A program made the position numbers and the translations under genes. A stretch of 64,000 bases of DNA from Chitinibacter sp. SCUT-21 (GTDB lineage: Bacteria > Pseudomonadota > Gammaproteobacteria > Burkholderiales > Chitinibacteraceae), in contig CP102611.1 in the NCBI GenBank assembly GCA_041874755.1, positions 2,604,001 through 2,668,000 on the forward strand. The letters run 5' to 3'. Every line of letters begins with the position of its first letter. Within the stretch, counting starts at the first letter, position 1. This document shows, piece after piece, positions 1-8,409 of this stretch. The notes below the pieces were generated by a model. The model had not been told where the DNA came from and made no database searches. It saw only the letters and a list, made by a program, of their open reading frames with translations.

Positions 1-1648
1 GTAGCAACATTGCTTTCATGAAATGCAGGCGATCCTTTTCTATTTTAGCTGGATTAATGAGTAGCGCATCAACCACTTGATTGGAGAAAGATCTAATTGT
101 ATCAGGGCAATGCCCATCGATTGTGGCTTCTACTAGCTCTTGGAGCGAGTTTTCAATGTATCTAAATTGAGTGGCGGTTTTAAATCTCTGGACGATTTCT
201 TCCGAGTTCTCAAATGTTACGCGATCATCCATGCATTTTAATCTGGCGAGTGAAAGCCATGGCGAAAGCTCGTTGATATTTCGTAGTGCTGATGCAGTTA
301 CGATTTCTGCTGCATTGAGCACATATCCTTTATTCGCTAGAATGACGACAGCGTATTCCTGAGCGCGCAACGAATTAGGTTTTGATTTTGCCCAGAGTAA
401 AGCCTGTTTTGTGGGGTCTGACCAAGTCAGTGCTTGGGTATAAAGTACTCCGGCAAGGAGGGCGATATACACTAAAGTAATTGTTGAAATTAATTTTGAG
501 TTAAGATCAACAACCTTAATTAGTGAGTTTAGAGAGTTTGCTAGAAGAAAGATTGGCCCAAGCATGGGTAGATAATTACGGTGGTCGAAGTATAGCTCAA
601 GACCTATGGTTGTTGATTCCAGGCTGTGGCCAAGGAAAAACCAAAGGCAAGAGAATGCGAATATTGGATATTTTTTCTTTAAGGCTATTGCAGCTAAAAT
701 TAGTCCAATTATGATTGTTGTTGCAAATAATGTGCTTAATGGTTTGAGGATGCTGCGGGAGACAAGATAGTCATCATAAAATAAATGCAAATTGCTTGAT
801 GATGGAATTAAAATTTTGTAGAGGTATTCAATTAATATTCTGGCTTCTGTGATGAGTCTTTCCACTGGCGTGAAGTCACGGTTGGGCCAGTTTGAAAAGA
901 TGAGTGAGTAGATTAAATATGCAAAGAAAATGTAAACAAGAGTGTGTGTAGTGAAAACCACAATTCTATTGAGGGTGCAATTGTGCTGATTTGGAATTGT
1001 TATTTGCATGCAGAAAATATATAGCAAAAGCAATCCGCCGGACTCTTTTGATAAGATTGCAAGCATCCCTGCAGCTATGACAGCTACAAGGTAAAGGATA
1101 CTAGACTTTAAGTTCTTTTCGATGTTGATAGCATCGAAATATTTTAAATATAGAATGCACCCCACTAGGACAAAAGTGGAGGACAGCGTGGTCATGCGCT
1201 GGATAATATATAGCACGCTTGAGGCATTAATCGGGTGGATCAACCAAATTGTTGAGACTACAAAAGGAATCCAGCGATGGTTTGAGTTGGTGTCTGCAAG
1301 TTTATTCGCTAATTTGCTGATGAAAATATAGACTAGCGCGCCATTAAGTAAGTGAATCATAATTCCGATGTGTCGGAAATTTTCTGGCTGGGATGGCCAG
1401 GAGTCACGTTGTAAATAAAATGTGAATAGACTAATCGGGCGCCCTAATGGGCCGGCGATTCCCTGTTGAACAAGGAAAGTATATAGGTCCGATAAGCTGA
1501 ATTTGGAGTTTGTATTGGCGAGTAATTCCAAATTTGCGGCATCATCTAATACAAAACCGCCAGGTAATCCTTGGCGGTAAATGAAATAAGCTAGTGGCAA
1601 GATTAGAAATAGAAAAATTAGGTCGTAATTTGTAAGTCTTTTTTTCAT
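1..1648 (-). CDS. Multi-TM glycosyltransferase-like protein with TPR-like tail (3' end outside window)
   Basis: Open for 549 codons from an ATG at 1648, with no stop before the window edge, so the C-terminus is missing. The N-terminal ~400 residues are a series of hydrophobic helices. An acidic motif (FVLDDAANLE) lies in the first extracytoplasmic loop. The stretches GRPISLFTFYL, HPINASSVLYIIQRM and DHRNYLPMLG match the conserved pattern of the bacterial TMTC/PMT-like 'tetratricopeptide' membrane proteins, whose GT-C fold uses polyprenyl-linked sugars. The tail after about residue 415 is soluble and helical and may be TPR-like. The gene lies 24 bp downstream of two pilin genes on the same strand, so pilin or surface glycosylation is a reasonable guess, not shown. 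The DNA is clearly more AT-rich than most of the window, suggesting transfer. Family placement is from motifs only. Confidence 0.75.
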   Translation of the reverse strand, partial: MKKRLTNYDLIFLFLILPLAYFIYRQGLPGGFVLDDAANLELLANTNSKFSLSDLYTFLVQQGIAGPLGRPISLFTFYLQRDSWPSQPENFRHIGIMIHLLNGALVYIFISKLANKLADTNSNHRWIPFVVSTIWLIHPINASSVLYIIQRMTTLSSTFVLVGCILYLKYFDAINIEKNLKSSILYLVAVIAAGMLAILSKESGGLLLLYIFCMQITIPNQHNCTLNRIVVFTTHTLVYIFFAYLIYSLIFSNWPNRDFTPVERLITEARILIEYLYKILIPSSSNLHLFYDDYLVSRSILKPLSTLFATTIIIGLILAAIALKKKYPIFAFSCLWFFLGHSLESTTIGLELYFDHRNYLPMLGPIFLLANSLNSLIKVVDLNSKLISTITLVYIALLAGVLYTQALTWSDPTKQALLWAKSKPNSLRAQEYAVVILANKGYVLNAAEIVTASALRNINELSPWLSLARLKCMDDRVTFENSEEIVQRFKTATQFRYIENSLQELVEATIDGHCPDTIRSFSNQVVDALLINPAKIEKDRLHFMKAMLL

Positions 1649-1672
1649 CGGTGCCAATTTAAGCCTTGCTGA

Positions 1673-2074
1673 TTAATTGCAGCCTGAAGGTTTGATATTT
1701 TGATCTAAATCGGAAGTGCACGCCCAATATTTACTTGTGGTGATGTAAGTAAAGGTTATTTTTCGGCCAATTAGTTTTCCAGACACGCTTCCCGCACCCT
1801 TGAAGTTTGCCTCCAATCCAAGAGCGCCAGACTTAGTAATTGCGCTGACGTATTTGCCAGTAGTTACTGCACCACTTGGAACTGTGAATATCCCGGTTTC
1901 AGAGTATTCTTGAGTTGCAGAGCTTTTTAGGGCTCCCAAAAGTTCAATTGCTTCGGATGCTTGAGCTTTGGCAGTGTATTGTTGGTAGGCTGGGATTGCT
2001 ATTGCAGATAAAACCCCAATGATGGCGACAACAATCATTAGCTCGATTAAAGTAAACCCTAGGTTTTTATACAT
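1673..2074 (-). CDS. Type IV pilin, second of a tandem pair
   Basis: This is a 133-residue prepilin. A short leader (MYKNLG) is cut before [14 protein letters not shown], the N-terminal helix with the invariant Glu5 of mature type IV pilins. The C-terminal part has two Cys (WACTSD and PSGCN) that would form the disulfide-bonded D-region loop. The start has an AAGGG ribosome site 8 bases upstream. It is a close paralogue of the adjacent pilin and sits just beyond that gene's terminator without an obvious promoter of its own, so it is probably expressed by read-through or is a minor or variant pilin. It ends in Asn, unlike its neighbour, which ends in Ser. Assignment as a pilin is secure; major versus minor role is not. 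Confidence 0.9.
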   Translation of the reverse strand: MYKNLGFTLIELMIVVAIIGVLSAIAIPAYQQYTAKAQASEAIELLGALKSSATQEYSETGIFTVPSGAVTTGKYVSAITKSGALGLEANFKGAGSVSGKLIGRKITFTYITTSKYWACTSDLDQNIKPSGCN

Positions 2075-2108
2075 GGCGTTTACCCTTTAAGCGATATCAG
2101 GAGGATTG

Positions 2109-2143
2109 AAAAAGGCGACTTCCTTGCAATAGGAAGTCGCCTT
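2109..2143 (-). terminator. Intrinsic terminator between the two pilin genes
   Basis: A perfect 13-bp stem (2112-2124 with 2131-2143) closes a 6-base loop and is followed on the minus strand by a run of T (2113-2109). It lies 13 bp after the stop of the first pilin gene, so most transcripts from the sigma-54 promoter should end here. Confidence 0.9.
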
Positions 2144-2155
2144 GATTTCATTAAA

Positions 2156-2566
2156 TTACGAACATACTTTTGGTTTTACTGATGTATCCAAGGTAGAGGT
2201 ACAAACCCATTTGCCATCTGCTGTTGTGTAAGTAAATGTGATTGTTTTGCCAGCCAATTTTGCATTCACACTACCCGCGCCTTTAAAGGTTGCAACAAAT
2301 GCATTGGCGCCGCTTTTTGCAATCGAAGCAACGTACTTGCCGCTAGTAACAGCACCTGTTGGCAGTGTTACAACGCCTGAGTCAGCGTAGGCTTCAGAAA
2401 CTGGTGTTTTTAGGCCACCTAGCAAATTCATGCCCTCAGTAGCTTGACCGCGTGCAGTGTAGTCTGAGTAAGCTGGAATCGCCACTGCAGCTAAAATACC
2501 GATAATCGCTACAACGATCATCAACTCGATCAGGGTGAAGCCTTGCTGTACTTTTTTCATTGACAT
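2156..2566 (-). CDS. pilA: Type IV major pilin candidate
   Basis: The chosen start at 2566 ([16 protein letters not shown]) is preceded by GGAG at good spacing; a longer frame reaches upstream to 2620 but would run into the promoter. The product is 136 residues: a class III leader ending in Gly, a mature N-terminus [19 protein letters not shown] with Glu5, and a C-terminal Cys pair (WVCTST and PKVCS). The last residue is a Ser directly after the second Cys, the kind of exposed C-terminal serine that TfpO-type enzymes glycosylate in some Pseudomonas pilins. Its own sigma-54 promoter and terminator suggest this is the main pilin subunit. It is assembled by the PilMNOPQ system encoded 6 kb away in this window. 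Confidence 0.92.
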   Translation of the reverse strand: MSMKKVQQGFTLIELMIVVAIIGILAAVAIPAYSDYTARGQATEGMNLLGGLKTPVSEAYADSGVVTLPTGAVTSGKYVASIAKSGANAFVATFKGAGSVNAKLAGKTITFTYTTADGKWVCTSTLDTSVKPKVCS

Positions 2567-2616
2567 GGTAATTCTCCATTGTGTAATTGAATGGCTTATC
2601 GCCTGAGCTTGATAAA

Positions 2617-2632
2617 GCAAACATCATGCCAA
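2617..2632 (-). promoter_or_regulatory. Sigma-54 (-24/-12) promoter of pilA
   Basis: On the minus strand the sequence reads TTGGCATGATGTTTGC. It carries the GG and GC dinucleotides exactly ten bases apart, as in the TGGCAC-N5-TTGC consensus of RpoN promoters. It lies about 50 bases upstream of the pilA start and just after the nrdG stop. pilA in Pseudomonas and relatives is RpoN/PilSR-driven, so the site fits the gene. No PilS or PilR gene is in the window. Confidence 0.8.
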
Positions 2633-2638
2633 TTTAAT

Positions 2639-3109
2639 CTAGCGCAGGGGGCGCTTCTTCCCGTTCATGGCCAATTCATGCAGTTTCTGATTACTTGATC
2701 CCCGCCATGCTAAGGTTATAGCTTTGTCATGTTCGTAGCGCCCATCGATTACCACGTCCACATATTCAAGCAATGTCAGCTCTCGCACTTCTTCGTACAA
2801 ATATCCAGTCCACAGCCAGATATTCTTATCTGGAAATCGTGTTTTGAAGGCTTTACAGAGTTCCAATATTGCTTCGCGATTGGCGGGGTGAAGTGGATCA
2901 CCTCCGGATAGGCTCAGGCCATCGTGGCCTTCGCTGGCGTCGAGTAGTTCTTGCTGGATTTGTGCCGTAAATGGTAAGCCTGATTTTCTATCCCATGTTG
3001 ATTGGTTGTAGCAGCCGGGGCAGGCGTGGGTGCATCCGGTGACAAAAAGTGTCACGCGAATGCCGGGGCCGTTGACGAGGTCGTGGGTGTAGTAGCGGTC
3101 GTAGTTCAT
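2639..3109 (-). CDS. nrdG: Anaerobic ribonucleotide reductase activating protein
   Basis: This 156-residue radical-SAM enzyme uses a [4Fe-4S] cluster and S-adenosylmethionine to install the glycyl radical on NrdD. The cluster motif CxxxCxxC is at Cys26, Cys30 and Cys33 (GCTHACPGC), followed by the SGGDPLHP segment typical of the family. The length is normal for NrdG (about 155). The start overlaps the nrdD stop by 4 bp (ATGA), so the two are translationally coupled. The stop lies almost against the sigma-54 promoter of pilA. Identification is firm. Confidence 0.96.
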   Translation of the reverse strand: MNYDRYYTHDLVNGPGIRVTLFVTGCTHACPGCYNQSTWDRKSGLPFTAQIQQELLDASEGHDGLSLSGGDPLHPANREAILELCKAFKTRFPDKNIWLWTGYLYEEVRELTLLEYVDVVIDGRYEHDKAITLAWRGSSNQKLHELAMNGKKRPLR

Positions 3110-5343
3110 AGTACGGTTGATAATTCTTGGGTATTGCTCTGTAGTTCTTTTACTGTTTGATTTTTAGACTTATACCCATTGCTGTATCTGACTTGAGCAA
3201 AATGTTTAACGCGGCGCATTACTTCTTTTTGTTTGCCGGCATTAAATGGCCGAGCATTTGGGCTGCCGAGGTAGCCGCAAACTCGGCGGGTGACGGAAAG
3301 TGTCGCACTGTCGTGATTGCCGCATTCTGGGCAGGTGAAACCATTAGCTGTCGCTAATGTTTCGCCCATAAAGCCGCATTTTCCGCAGGCATCCACCGGT
3401 GTATTACTGCCAAAATACGGCACTTTTGTAATGGCGTAGTCCCAGATGCGTTCCAGCGCCAGCAGGTTGTGCTTCATATTTGGCAATTCAACGTAGGTAA
3501 TGTGCCCACCGCTGGCTAGCTCCGCGTAGCCCGCTTCAAAGTCGATTTTTTCAAATGGATTGACCTTGTGCAGTACATCGAGGTGGAAAGAGTTGGTGTA
3601 ATAGCCCTTGTCGGTCACTTCGGCAATATCGCCAAAGCGTTCTTGGTCGAGTTTGCAAAAACGATGGCATAGCGATTCGCTGGGTGTGGAATACAGTGAA
3701 TAGCCAAATCCTGTTTCGGCTTTCCAGCGTTTGGCGGTGTCGCTCATCGTTTGGACGATTTGGTGTAAAAACGCTTGTGCGTCTTTGCTGTGCGCTGGAT
3801 GTTCGCCAAACATTAATACGCCAACTTCATGTAGACCGATGTAGCCCAGCGAAATAGACGCGCGGCCATTGTTAAAAATGTTGATGATGTCGTCGTCCGG
3901 TTGCAGGCGAATGCCAAACGCACCTTCGGTATATAAAATCGGCGCGACATTGGCTTTAACGCCTTTTAACCGTTCGATGCGCAGTTGCAAGGCGCGAAAG
4001 CAAACTTCGAGTCGGCTATTGAGTAGCTCGTTAAATTTGGCTTTATCACCTTGGGCTTCAATCGCAATGCGCGGCAAGTTCAAACTCACCACACCAAGGT
4101 TATTGCGGCCATCGAGCTCTTCATTGCCGTTGTTATCATGCCACGCCGATAAAAAGCTGCGGCAACCCATTGGTGAAACCGGAACGCTAGAGCCGGTAAT
4201 CTGGCGATTGAGCTTGGCCGAAATAATATCGGGATACATGCGTTTCGATGTGCATTCGAGCGCGAGCTGCTTAATATCGTAATTGGGGTCGGCGGGTTTC
4301 AGGTTGATGCCTTCGTCGATAAAGAACACCAGTTTTGGGAAAACCGGCGTCGTGCCTTCTTTGCCCAAGCCTTTAATGCGTACGCGCAATATCGATTGCT
4401 GAATAATCCGCTCTGCCCAGCTGGTGCCCATGCCGAATGAGAAAGTCACAAACGGTTGCTGGCCGTTTGAACTGAACAGCGTGTTGATTTCGTATTCACA
4501 CGCTTGAATGCCGTCGTACGCTTCTTTTTCGGTGCGCTCTTTGGCGTAGCGCTCGGCGTCGGGAATTTGGTATTCAGCGGCGATCGCGAGGTTTTTCTCG
4601 TAGGTTTTTAGTACATACGGCGCGAGCGTTAGGTCGATATTGGGAATCGTCGTGCCGCCGTATTGATGGCTGGCCACTTGCGCAATGATTTGCGCGGTGA
4701 CGGCACACGCGACGCCGACTGATTTTGGGCTTTCAATTTTGGCATTGCCAAGGCGGAAGCCATTTTGCAGCATGCCTTTTAGGTCGACCAAGCAGCAATT
4801 GGTAAAGGGCAGGAAGGGCGAGTAATCCAAGTCATGGAAGTGGATGTCACCGCTGTTGTGCGCCTCCAGAATATCTTTTGGCAAAAAGGTGCTGGCAAAT
4901 TGTTTGGACACAATGCCGGCCATTAGGTCGCGCATCACGGGAAAAACATTCGCGTCTTTGTTGGCATTTTCAGTGGTGGCGTCGATGTCGGTTTTATTGA
5001 CTAAGCCCATCAACTTGGCGTGCAGCTCCGAGCCTTGTGCGCGAATCCGGTCGCGATCCGAGCGGTATTGAATATACACACGCGCGACTTCGGGGTATTG
5101 CTGCATCAACGCGTCTTCGACTAGGGCTTGTATCGTCGGAATGTCGAGTTGCAATGGTGTTTTATTAAATAAGTCGGCCTCGGTGAGTTTGCGACATTCG
5201 TCTTCAACGTAAACGGTGATTTCTTCGGCGAGCAGATCCGGCTCTGGGTATTTGGCTGCCGCGGCAGCACGACGACAAGCTTCGAAGATTTTTGCGCCAT
5301 CGTAGGCGGCTTTGGCACCATCGCGTTTGATGACTTTCAGCAT
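3106..5343 (-). CDS. nrdD: Anaerobic (class III) ribonucleoside-triphosphate reductase
   Basis: This 745-residue enzyme reduces ribonucleoside triphosphates to dNTPs under anaerobic conditions. Residues 1-95 look like an ATP-cone allosteric domain (MLKVIKRDGAKAAYDGAKI). The barrel follows, with the active-site Cys region (FTNCCLVDLKG). Near the C-terminus is a zinc site of two CxxC pairs (CGKCGF and CPECGN) and the glycyl radical loop RVCGYLGSPNARPFNAGK, where the second Gly after Cys-Gly-Tyr-Leu is the radical residue by family analogy. It forms an operon with nrdG. An FNR-like site, a NrdR box and a structured leader lie upstream, which fits oxygen- and dNTP-responsive control. The organism is therefore probably a facultative anaerobe. 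Confidence 0.97.
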   Translation of the reverse strand: MLKVIKRDGAKAAYDGAKIFEACRRAAAAAKYPEPDLLAEEITVYVEDECRKLTEADLFNKTPLQLDIPTIQALVEDALMQQYPEVARVYIQYRSDRDRIRAQGSELHAKLMGLVNKTDIDATTENANKDANVFPVMRDLMAGIVSKQFASTFLPKDILEAHNSGDIHFHDLDYSPFLPFTNCCLVDLKGMLQNGFRLGNAKIESPKSVGVACAVTAQIIAQVASHQYGGTTIPNIDLTLAPYVLKTYEKNLAIAAEYQIPDAERYAKERTEKEAYDGIQACEYEINTLFSSNGQQPFVTFSFGMGTSWAERIIQQSILRVRIKGLGKEGTTPVFPKLVFFIDEGINLKPADPNYDIKQLALECTSKRMYPDIISAKLNRQITGSSVPVSPMGCRSFLSAWHDNNGNEELDGRNNLGVVSLNLPRIAIEAQGDKAKFNELLNSRLEVCFRALQLRIERLKGVKANVAPILYTEGAFGIRLQPDDDIINIFNNGRASISLGYIGLHEVGVLMFGEHPAHSKDAQAFLHQIVQTMSDTAKRWKAETGFGYSLYSTPSESLCHRFCKLDQERFGDIAEVTDKGYYTNSFHLDVLHKVNPFEKIDFEAGYAELASGGHITYVELPNMKHNLLALERIWDYAITKVPYFGSNTPVDACGKCGFMGETLATANGFTCPECGNHDSATLSVTRRVCGYLGSPNARPFNAGKQKEVMRRVKHFAQVRYSNGYKSKNQTVKELQSNTQELSTVL

Positions 5344-5404
5344 GACGTCCTATGTCCTTTGTGTGAAAAAGTGAGTAGGTTTTCGTGTGGTCAATTTTCA
5401 TGGC

Positions 5405-5433
5405 AAAAAGTGGGCGAGCAAAATTGCTCGCCC
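5405..5433 (-). terminator. Terminator-like hairpin in the nrdD leader
   Basis: A perfect 10-bp stem (5412-5421 with 5424-5433) is followed on the minus strand by a short spacer and five T. It sits about 60 bp upstream of nrdD and downstream of its predicted promoter, so it could act as an attenuator. No minus-strand gene ends close enough upstream to need it as an ordinary terminator. The two-base loop means the real folded stem is probably 8 bp. Confidence 0.5.
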
Positions 5434-5460
5434 CAAGTGGCTCATGATTGTATCTTGCTC

Positions 5461-5556
5461 AAATTCAACCCCTGCCTTGTATGGCGCAACATACCATGTA
5501 GGGTATGTTGTTAGCTTACATGCTAAGGTCTATCATTGCGGAGGGGTGAGTTCAAA
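5461..5556 (-). promoter_or_regulatory. Structured 5' leader upstream of nrdD
   Basis: Read on the minus strand, this stretch can form a 6-bp closing helix (ACCCCU with AGGGGU) around two hairpins: TTAGC/GCTAA, and a 9-bp stem CAACATACC/GGTATGTTG at 5488-5511. Together they make a three-way junction placed between the predicted promoter and the terminator-like hairpin. It matches no riboswitch consensus that I recognise. Folding is by eye and unproven. Confidence 0.35.
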
Positions 5557-5572
5557 ACACAATATATTGTGT
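5557..5572. promoter_or_regulatory. NrdR box
   Basis: ACACAATATATTGTGT is a perfect palindrome and matches the NrdR operator consensus exactly. NrdR represses ribonucleotide reductase genes when (d)ATP is plentiful. The central TATATT could itself be the -10 element of the nrdD promoter on the minus strand, so binding would block polymerase. Usually two boxes occur in tandem; only one clear copy is visible here. Confidence 0.85.
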
Positions 5573-5606
5573 TGGTGTCTTCTTGTCTTCGCTAAATGTG
5601 TGGTTT

Positions 5607-5620
5607 TTGATGGTGGTCAA
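5607..5620. promoter_or_regulatory. FNR/ANR-like site upstream of nrdDG
   Basis: TTGATGGTGGTCAA differs from the FNR consensus TTGAT-N4-ATCAA at one position. If the NrdR box contains the -10 element, this site is centred near -60 of the nrdD transcript, a standard class I activator position. The lack of a good -35 element supports activator dependence. Anaerobic induction is inferred, not shown. Confidence 0.65.
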
Positions 5621-5710
5621 TTTCTGACTTATATTTTCTTTGTGTGAAAGCTTTGGTGGGTGAGGGGGTTGTTGCTATGATTCAAAACCTGCGATTGAAA
5701 TCAATTTAGG

Positions 5711-6082
5711 TCACAAATTTTGCTGTGTTTCCAAGCTGAAAATGAAGCGTTGAAGCAAGTTTTTGGCTTGCGAGTTGAGGTGGGTAAATTGAGCGCCTGT
5801 GCGGATAGTTTTAATGCCATTTTTCAAAATCAATTCAGACTGGCTGCCAATTGATAAGTCGCAATGAAAGATGCCGAAATGTGCGAGCTCAATTCGGCAC
5901 CCTCGAAGGATTTGCCCAGCTTGAAGGTCAAGATCAGGGCTGAATCCAAGTAGGCCTAGGCCACCGTAGCCAATATCAACGATTGCAAAACGAGATTCGC
6001 TCAAAGCGTCGATGGGGCGGATAAAACAAGAGCACGGCAGTGCAGGGCTAATCGCCAAGCGAAGACTGTCACGGCGTTGCAT
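5711..6082 (-). CDS. PilZ-domain protein
   Basis: This 123-residue protein consists of a single PilZ domain, the c-di-GMP receptor fold. The RxxxR ligand motif is present near the N-terminus (RRDSLR, Arg4 and Arg8). The second motif, usually D/NxSxxG, reads DIGYGG, so Gly replaces the Ser, and ligand affinity cannot be assumed. An AAGGAG ribosome site overlaps the mrcA stop 11 bp upstream, so it is co-transcribed with mrcA. Its closeness to pilus and wall genes suggests a role in motility or envelope control. It is not the usual PilZ protein of pilus biogenesis by position, and the partner is unknown. Confidence 0.8.
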   Translation of the reverse strand: MQRRDSLRLAISPALPCSCFIRPIDALSESRFAIVDIGYGGLGLLGFSPDLDLQAGQILRGCRIELAHFGIFHCDLSIGSQSELILKNGIKTIRTGAQFTHLNSQAKNLLQRFIFSLETQQNL

Positions 6083-6093
6083 CTGCGTACTCC

Positions 6094-8409
6094 TTAAAAT
6101 AGCAGCTCTTTAATTTCGCCTAATGGCTGAGCTTGGCTATCATCGCTGCTTGCTCCACCACCTAAGCCCAATTCGCTGTTGGTATTTGGAAACTCTTGTA
6201 AATAATATTCTGTAACGGTTCCACGTTCGGTTTCAATGCTTTTGCTGATTAAGCCATCTGGGATGGGCATTGGTGTTTCCGGCACATTATCGAGTGCGCT
6301 GGACATAAATTTCACCCAGACCGGAAGTGCTGCAGCGCCACCGGTTTCGCGTGCGCCTAATGAACGCGGTTGATCGAAGCCAATCCAAGTAACCGCGACT
6401 AAATTAGAATTATAGCCAGCAAACCATGCATCAAATGCATCGTTGGTGGTACCTGTTTTACCCGCTAGATCGTTGCGACCAAGGGCTTTGGCTTTGGTCG
6501 CAGTACCCATTTTGATTACATCGCCCATCATGCTGGTCATGATAAACGCATTGCGCGGGTCAAGTGTGCGTGGTGCATTTTGGCCTGCCACTTCGGGTTG
6601 GGTTTTTGCAATAATATTGCCTCGTGGATCTTCAATGCGGTCAATGTAGTATGACCTCACTCGATAGCCACTATTGGCAAATACTGCATAGCCTTCAGCC
6701 ATTTGTAATGGTGTTACGCTGCCTGCGCCTAGGGCCATCGTTAGGTAGGCAGGATGGTTTTTGGGTGAAAAGCCAAAGCGTGTTAAGTGCTGCTGGGTGT
6801 AGTCGGTGCCAATTGCCTGCAAGATTCGAATTGAAACTAGGTTTCTTGATAAAGTTAAAGCACGGCGAACACTCATCATTCCGGAGAAGGTGCCGTCGTA
6901 GTTTTTAGGCTCCCAGCGCTGACCGTTGACGCTGCTAGGATCCACCACTAATGGTGCATCGTTAATTTGGGTTGATGGTGTTACGCCCCGCTCAAGGGCT
7001 GCTGAGTAGATGAAGGGTTTAAAAGTTGAGCCCGGTTGGCGCCATGCTTGAGTGACATGATTGAAATTGTTGCGATTAAAGTCAAATCCACCAACTAGGG
7101 CCTGAATTGCACCTTGTTGCGGGTTGAGGGCAATGAGCGCTCCTTCAACTTGAGGTAGTTGGCTGATCGTCCATCCTTGATCACTAGCACGAACACGAAT
7201 AATTGCACCTGGTCGGATGCGTTTTGCAGGGGCAATTTTTTCCGATAGTGCAGAGCGTGCGAAGCGAAGACCGTTGCCTTGAATTGTGATTTTCTCTTCG
7301 CCTTTAAGGTAGGCGGTAACGACTTTGTTACTTACTTGTGTAACAACGGCAATCCGTAAATCATCTGTATCTTTTACATTATTCAATGCATCGTCAAGCT
7401 GCTCTTCCTCACCGGACGTCAGTAGGTTGGGGTCAATAAAACCCTCGGGGCCCCGATACCCATGGCGTACATCATAGTCAATTAATCCGCTGCGCAATGC
7501 TTCGTAGGCTGCTTGTTGGGTTTTGCTGTCGAGGGTCGTGTAAACCTGATAGCCGTCGGTGTAAATTGCCTCTTTGTAGCGTTCATACATCATCTGACGA
7601 ACCATTTCTGCGACAAATTCGGCGTGAACAGGGAATTGTTGCGCAGATTTATTAATTGCTAATTGTTCGGTTTGAGCGTGTGCATATTCGGCATCACTGA
7701 TGCTCTTGAGTTCATGCATGCGCCGTAAAACATACATTTGACGCAGTTTTGCCCGTTTTGGATTTACTACGGGGTTGTAAGCTGATGGTGCTTTGGGTAA
7801 GCCTGCTAACATCGCCATTTCGGCAATACTCAATTTGTCTAGCGGCTTGCCATAGTATATTTGCGCGGCAGAGGCAAAGCCGTAAGCTCTCTGGCCAAGA
7901 TAAATTTGGTTGATATAAAGCTCTAAAATTTGGTCTTTAGATAGATTATGTTCAATTTTAAAAGAGAGTAATGCTTCGTTAAATTTTCGCGTGAATGTTT
8001 TTTCGTTTGATAGATAAAAATTACGGGCTACCTGCATCGTAATTGTGCTGGCGCCTGAGCGTGCGTGTCCTGAGGTGAGGTTACCAGCGATGGCGCGCAG
8101 AACCCCAAGATAGTCAATTCCTCCATGCTCATAAAAGCGCTCGTCTTCTGCCGCCAATAGCGCATTGATCATTTGTTTTGGAACTTTATCAATAGGTGTG
8201 AATGCTCTGCGTTCTTCACCAAATTCACCAATTAATACTTTATCTTGAGTAAAAACCCTAAGTGGAACCTTTGGCTTATAGTCAGTTAATGCTTCCAGCG
8301 ATGGAAGTTTAGGGTAAGTAATTGCTACGGCCATAGCCGATAAACAGACTGCTACTACAACTAAGCTGAAAATTATCGTAAAACAAATTAATAGGATTTT
8401 TTTTATCAT
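6094..8409 (-). CDS. mrcA: Penicillin-binding protein 1A
   Basis: This 771-residue bifunctional class A PBP polymerises and cross-links peptidoglycan on the outer face of the inner membrane. One N-terminal membrane helix (residues 4-30) is followed by a GT51 transglycosylase domain with EDERFYEHGGIDY, then an OB-like insert. The transpeptidase domain carries the three penicillin-binding motifs: GSTFKPF (SxxK), SRN (SxN) and GKTGT (KTG). The length is normal. It is divergent from pilM, the classical ponA-pilMNOPQ arrangement of beta- and gammaproteobacteria, and a PilZ gene follows on the same strand. Confidence 0.96.
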   Translation of the reverse strand: MIKKILLICFTIIFSLVVVAVCLSAMAVAITYPKLPSLEALTDYKPKVPLRVFTQDKVLIGEFGEERRAFTPIDKVPKQMINALLAAEDERFYEHGGIDYLGVLRAIAGNLTSGHARSGASTITMQVARNFYLSNEKTFTRKFNEALLSFKIEHNLSKDQILELYINQIYLGQRAYGFASAAQIYYGKPLDKLSIAEMAMLAGLPKAPSAYNPVVNPKRAKLRQMYVLRRMHELKSISDAEYAHAQTEQLAINKSAQQFPVHAEFVAEMVRQMMYERYKEAIYTDGYQVYTTLDSKTQQAAYEALRSGLIDYDVRHGYRGPEGFIDPNLLTSGEEEQLDDALNNVKDTDDLRIAVVTQVSNKVVTAYLKGEEKITIQGNGLRFARSALSEKIAPAKRIRPGAIIRVRASDQGWTISQLPQVEGALIALNPQQGAIQALVGGFDFNRNNFNHVTQAWRQPGSTFKPFIYSAALERGVTPSTQINDAPLVVDPSSVNGQRWEPKNYDGTFSGMMSVRRALTLSRNLVSIRILQAIGTDYTQQHLTRFGFSPKNHPAYLTMALGAGSVTPLQMAEGYAVFANSGYRVRSYYIDRIEDPRGNIIAKTQPEVAGQNAPRTLDPRNAFIMTSMMGDVIKMGTATKAKALGRNDLAGKTGTTNDAFDAWFAGYNSNLVAVTWIGFDQPRSLGARETGGAAALPVWVKFMSSALDNVPETPMPIPDGLISKSIETERGTVTEYYLQEFPNTNSELGLGGGASSDDSQAQPLGEIKELLF

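Noticed and set aside
171..1331. Short plus-strand frames of 60-70 codons
   Set aside because: They lie opposite the long minus-strand membrane-protein gene and have no family features or ribosome sites.
5387..5647. 86-codon plus-strand frame in the nrdD upstream region
   Set aside because: Covers the FNR-like site, NrdR box and hairpins, and lacks family or start features.
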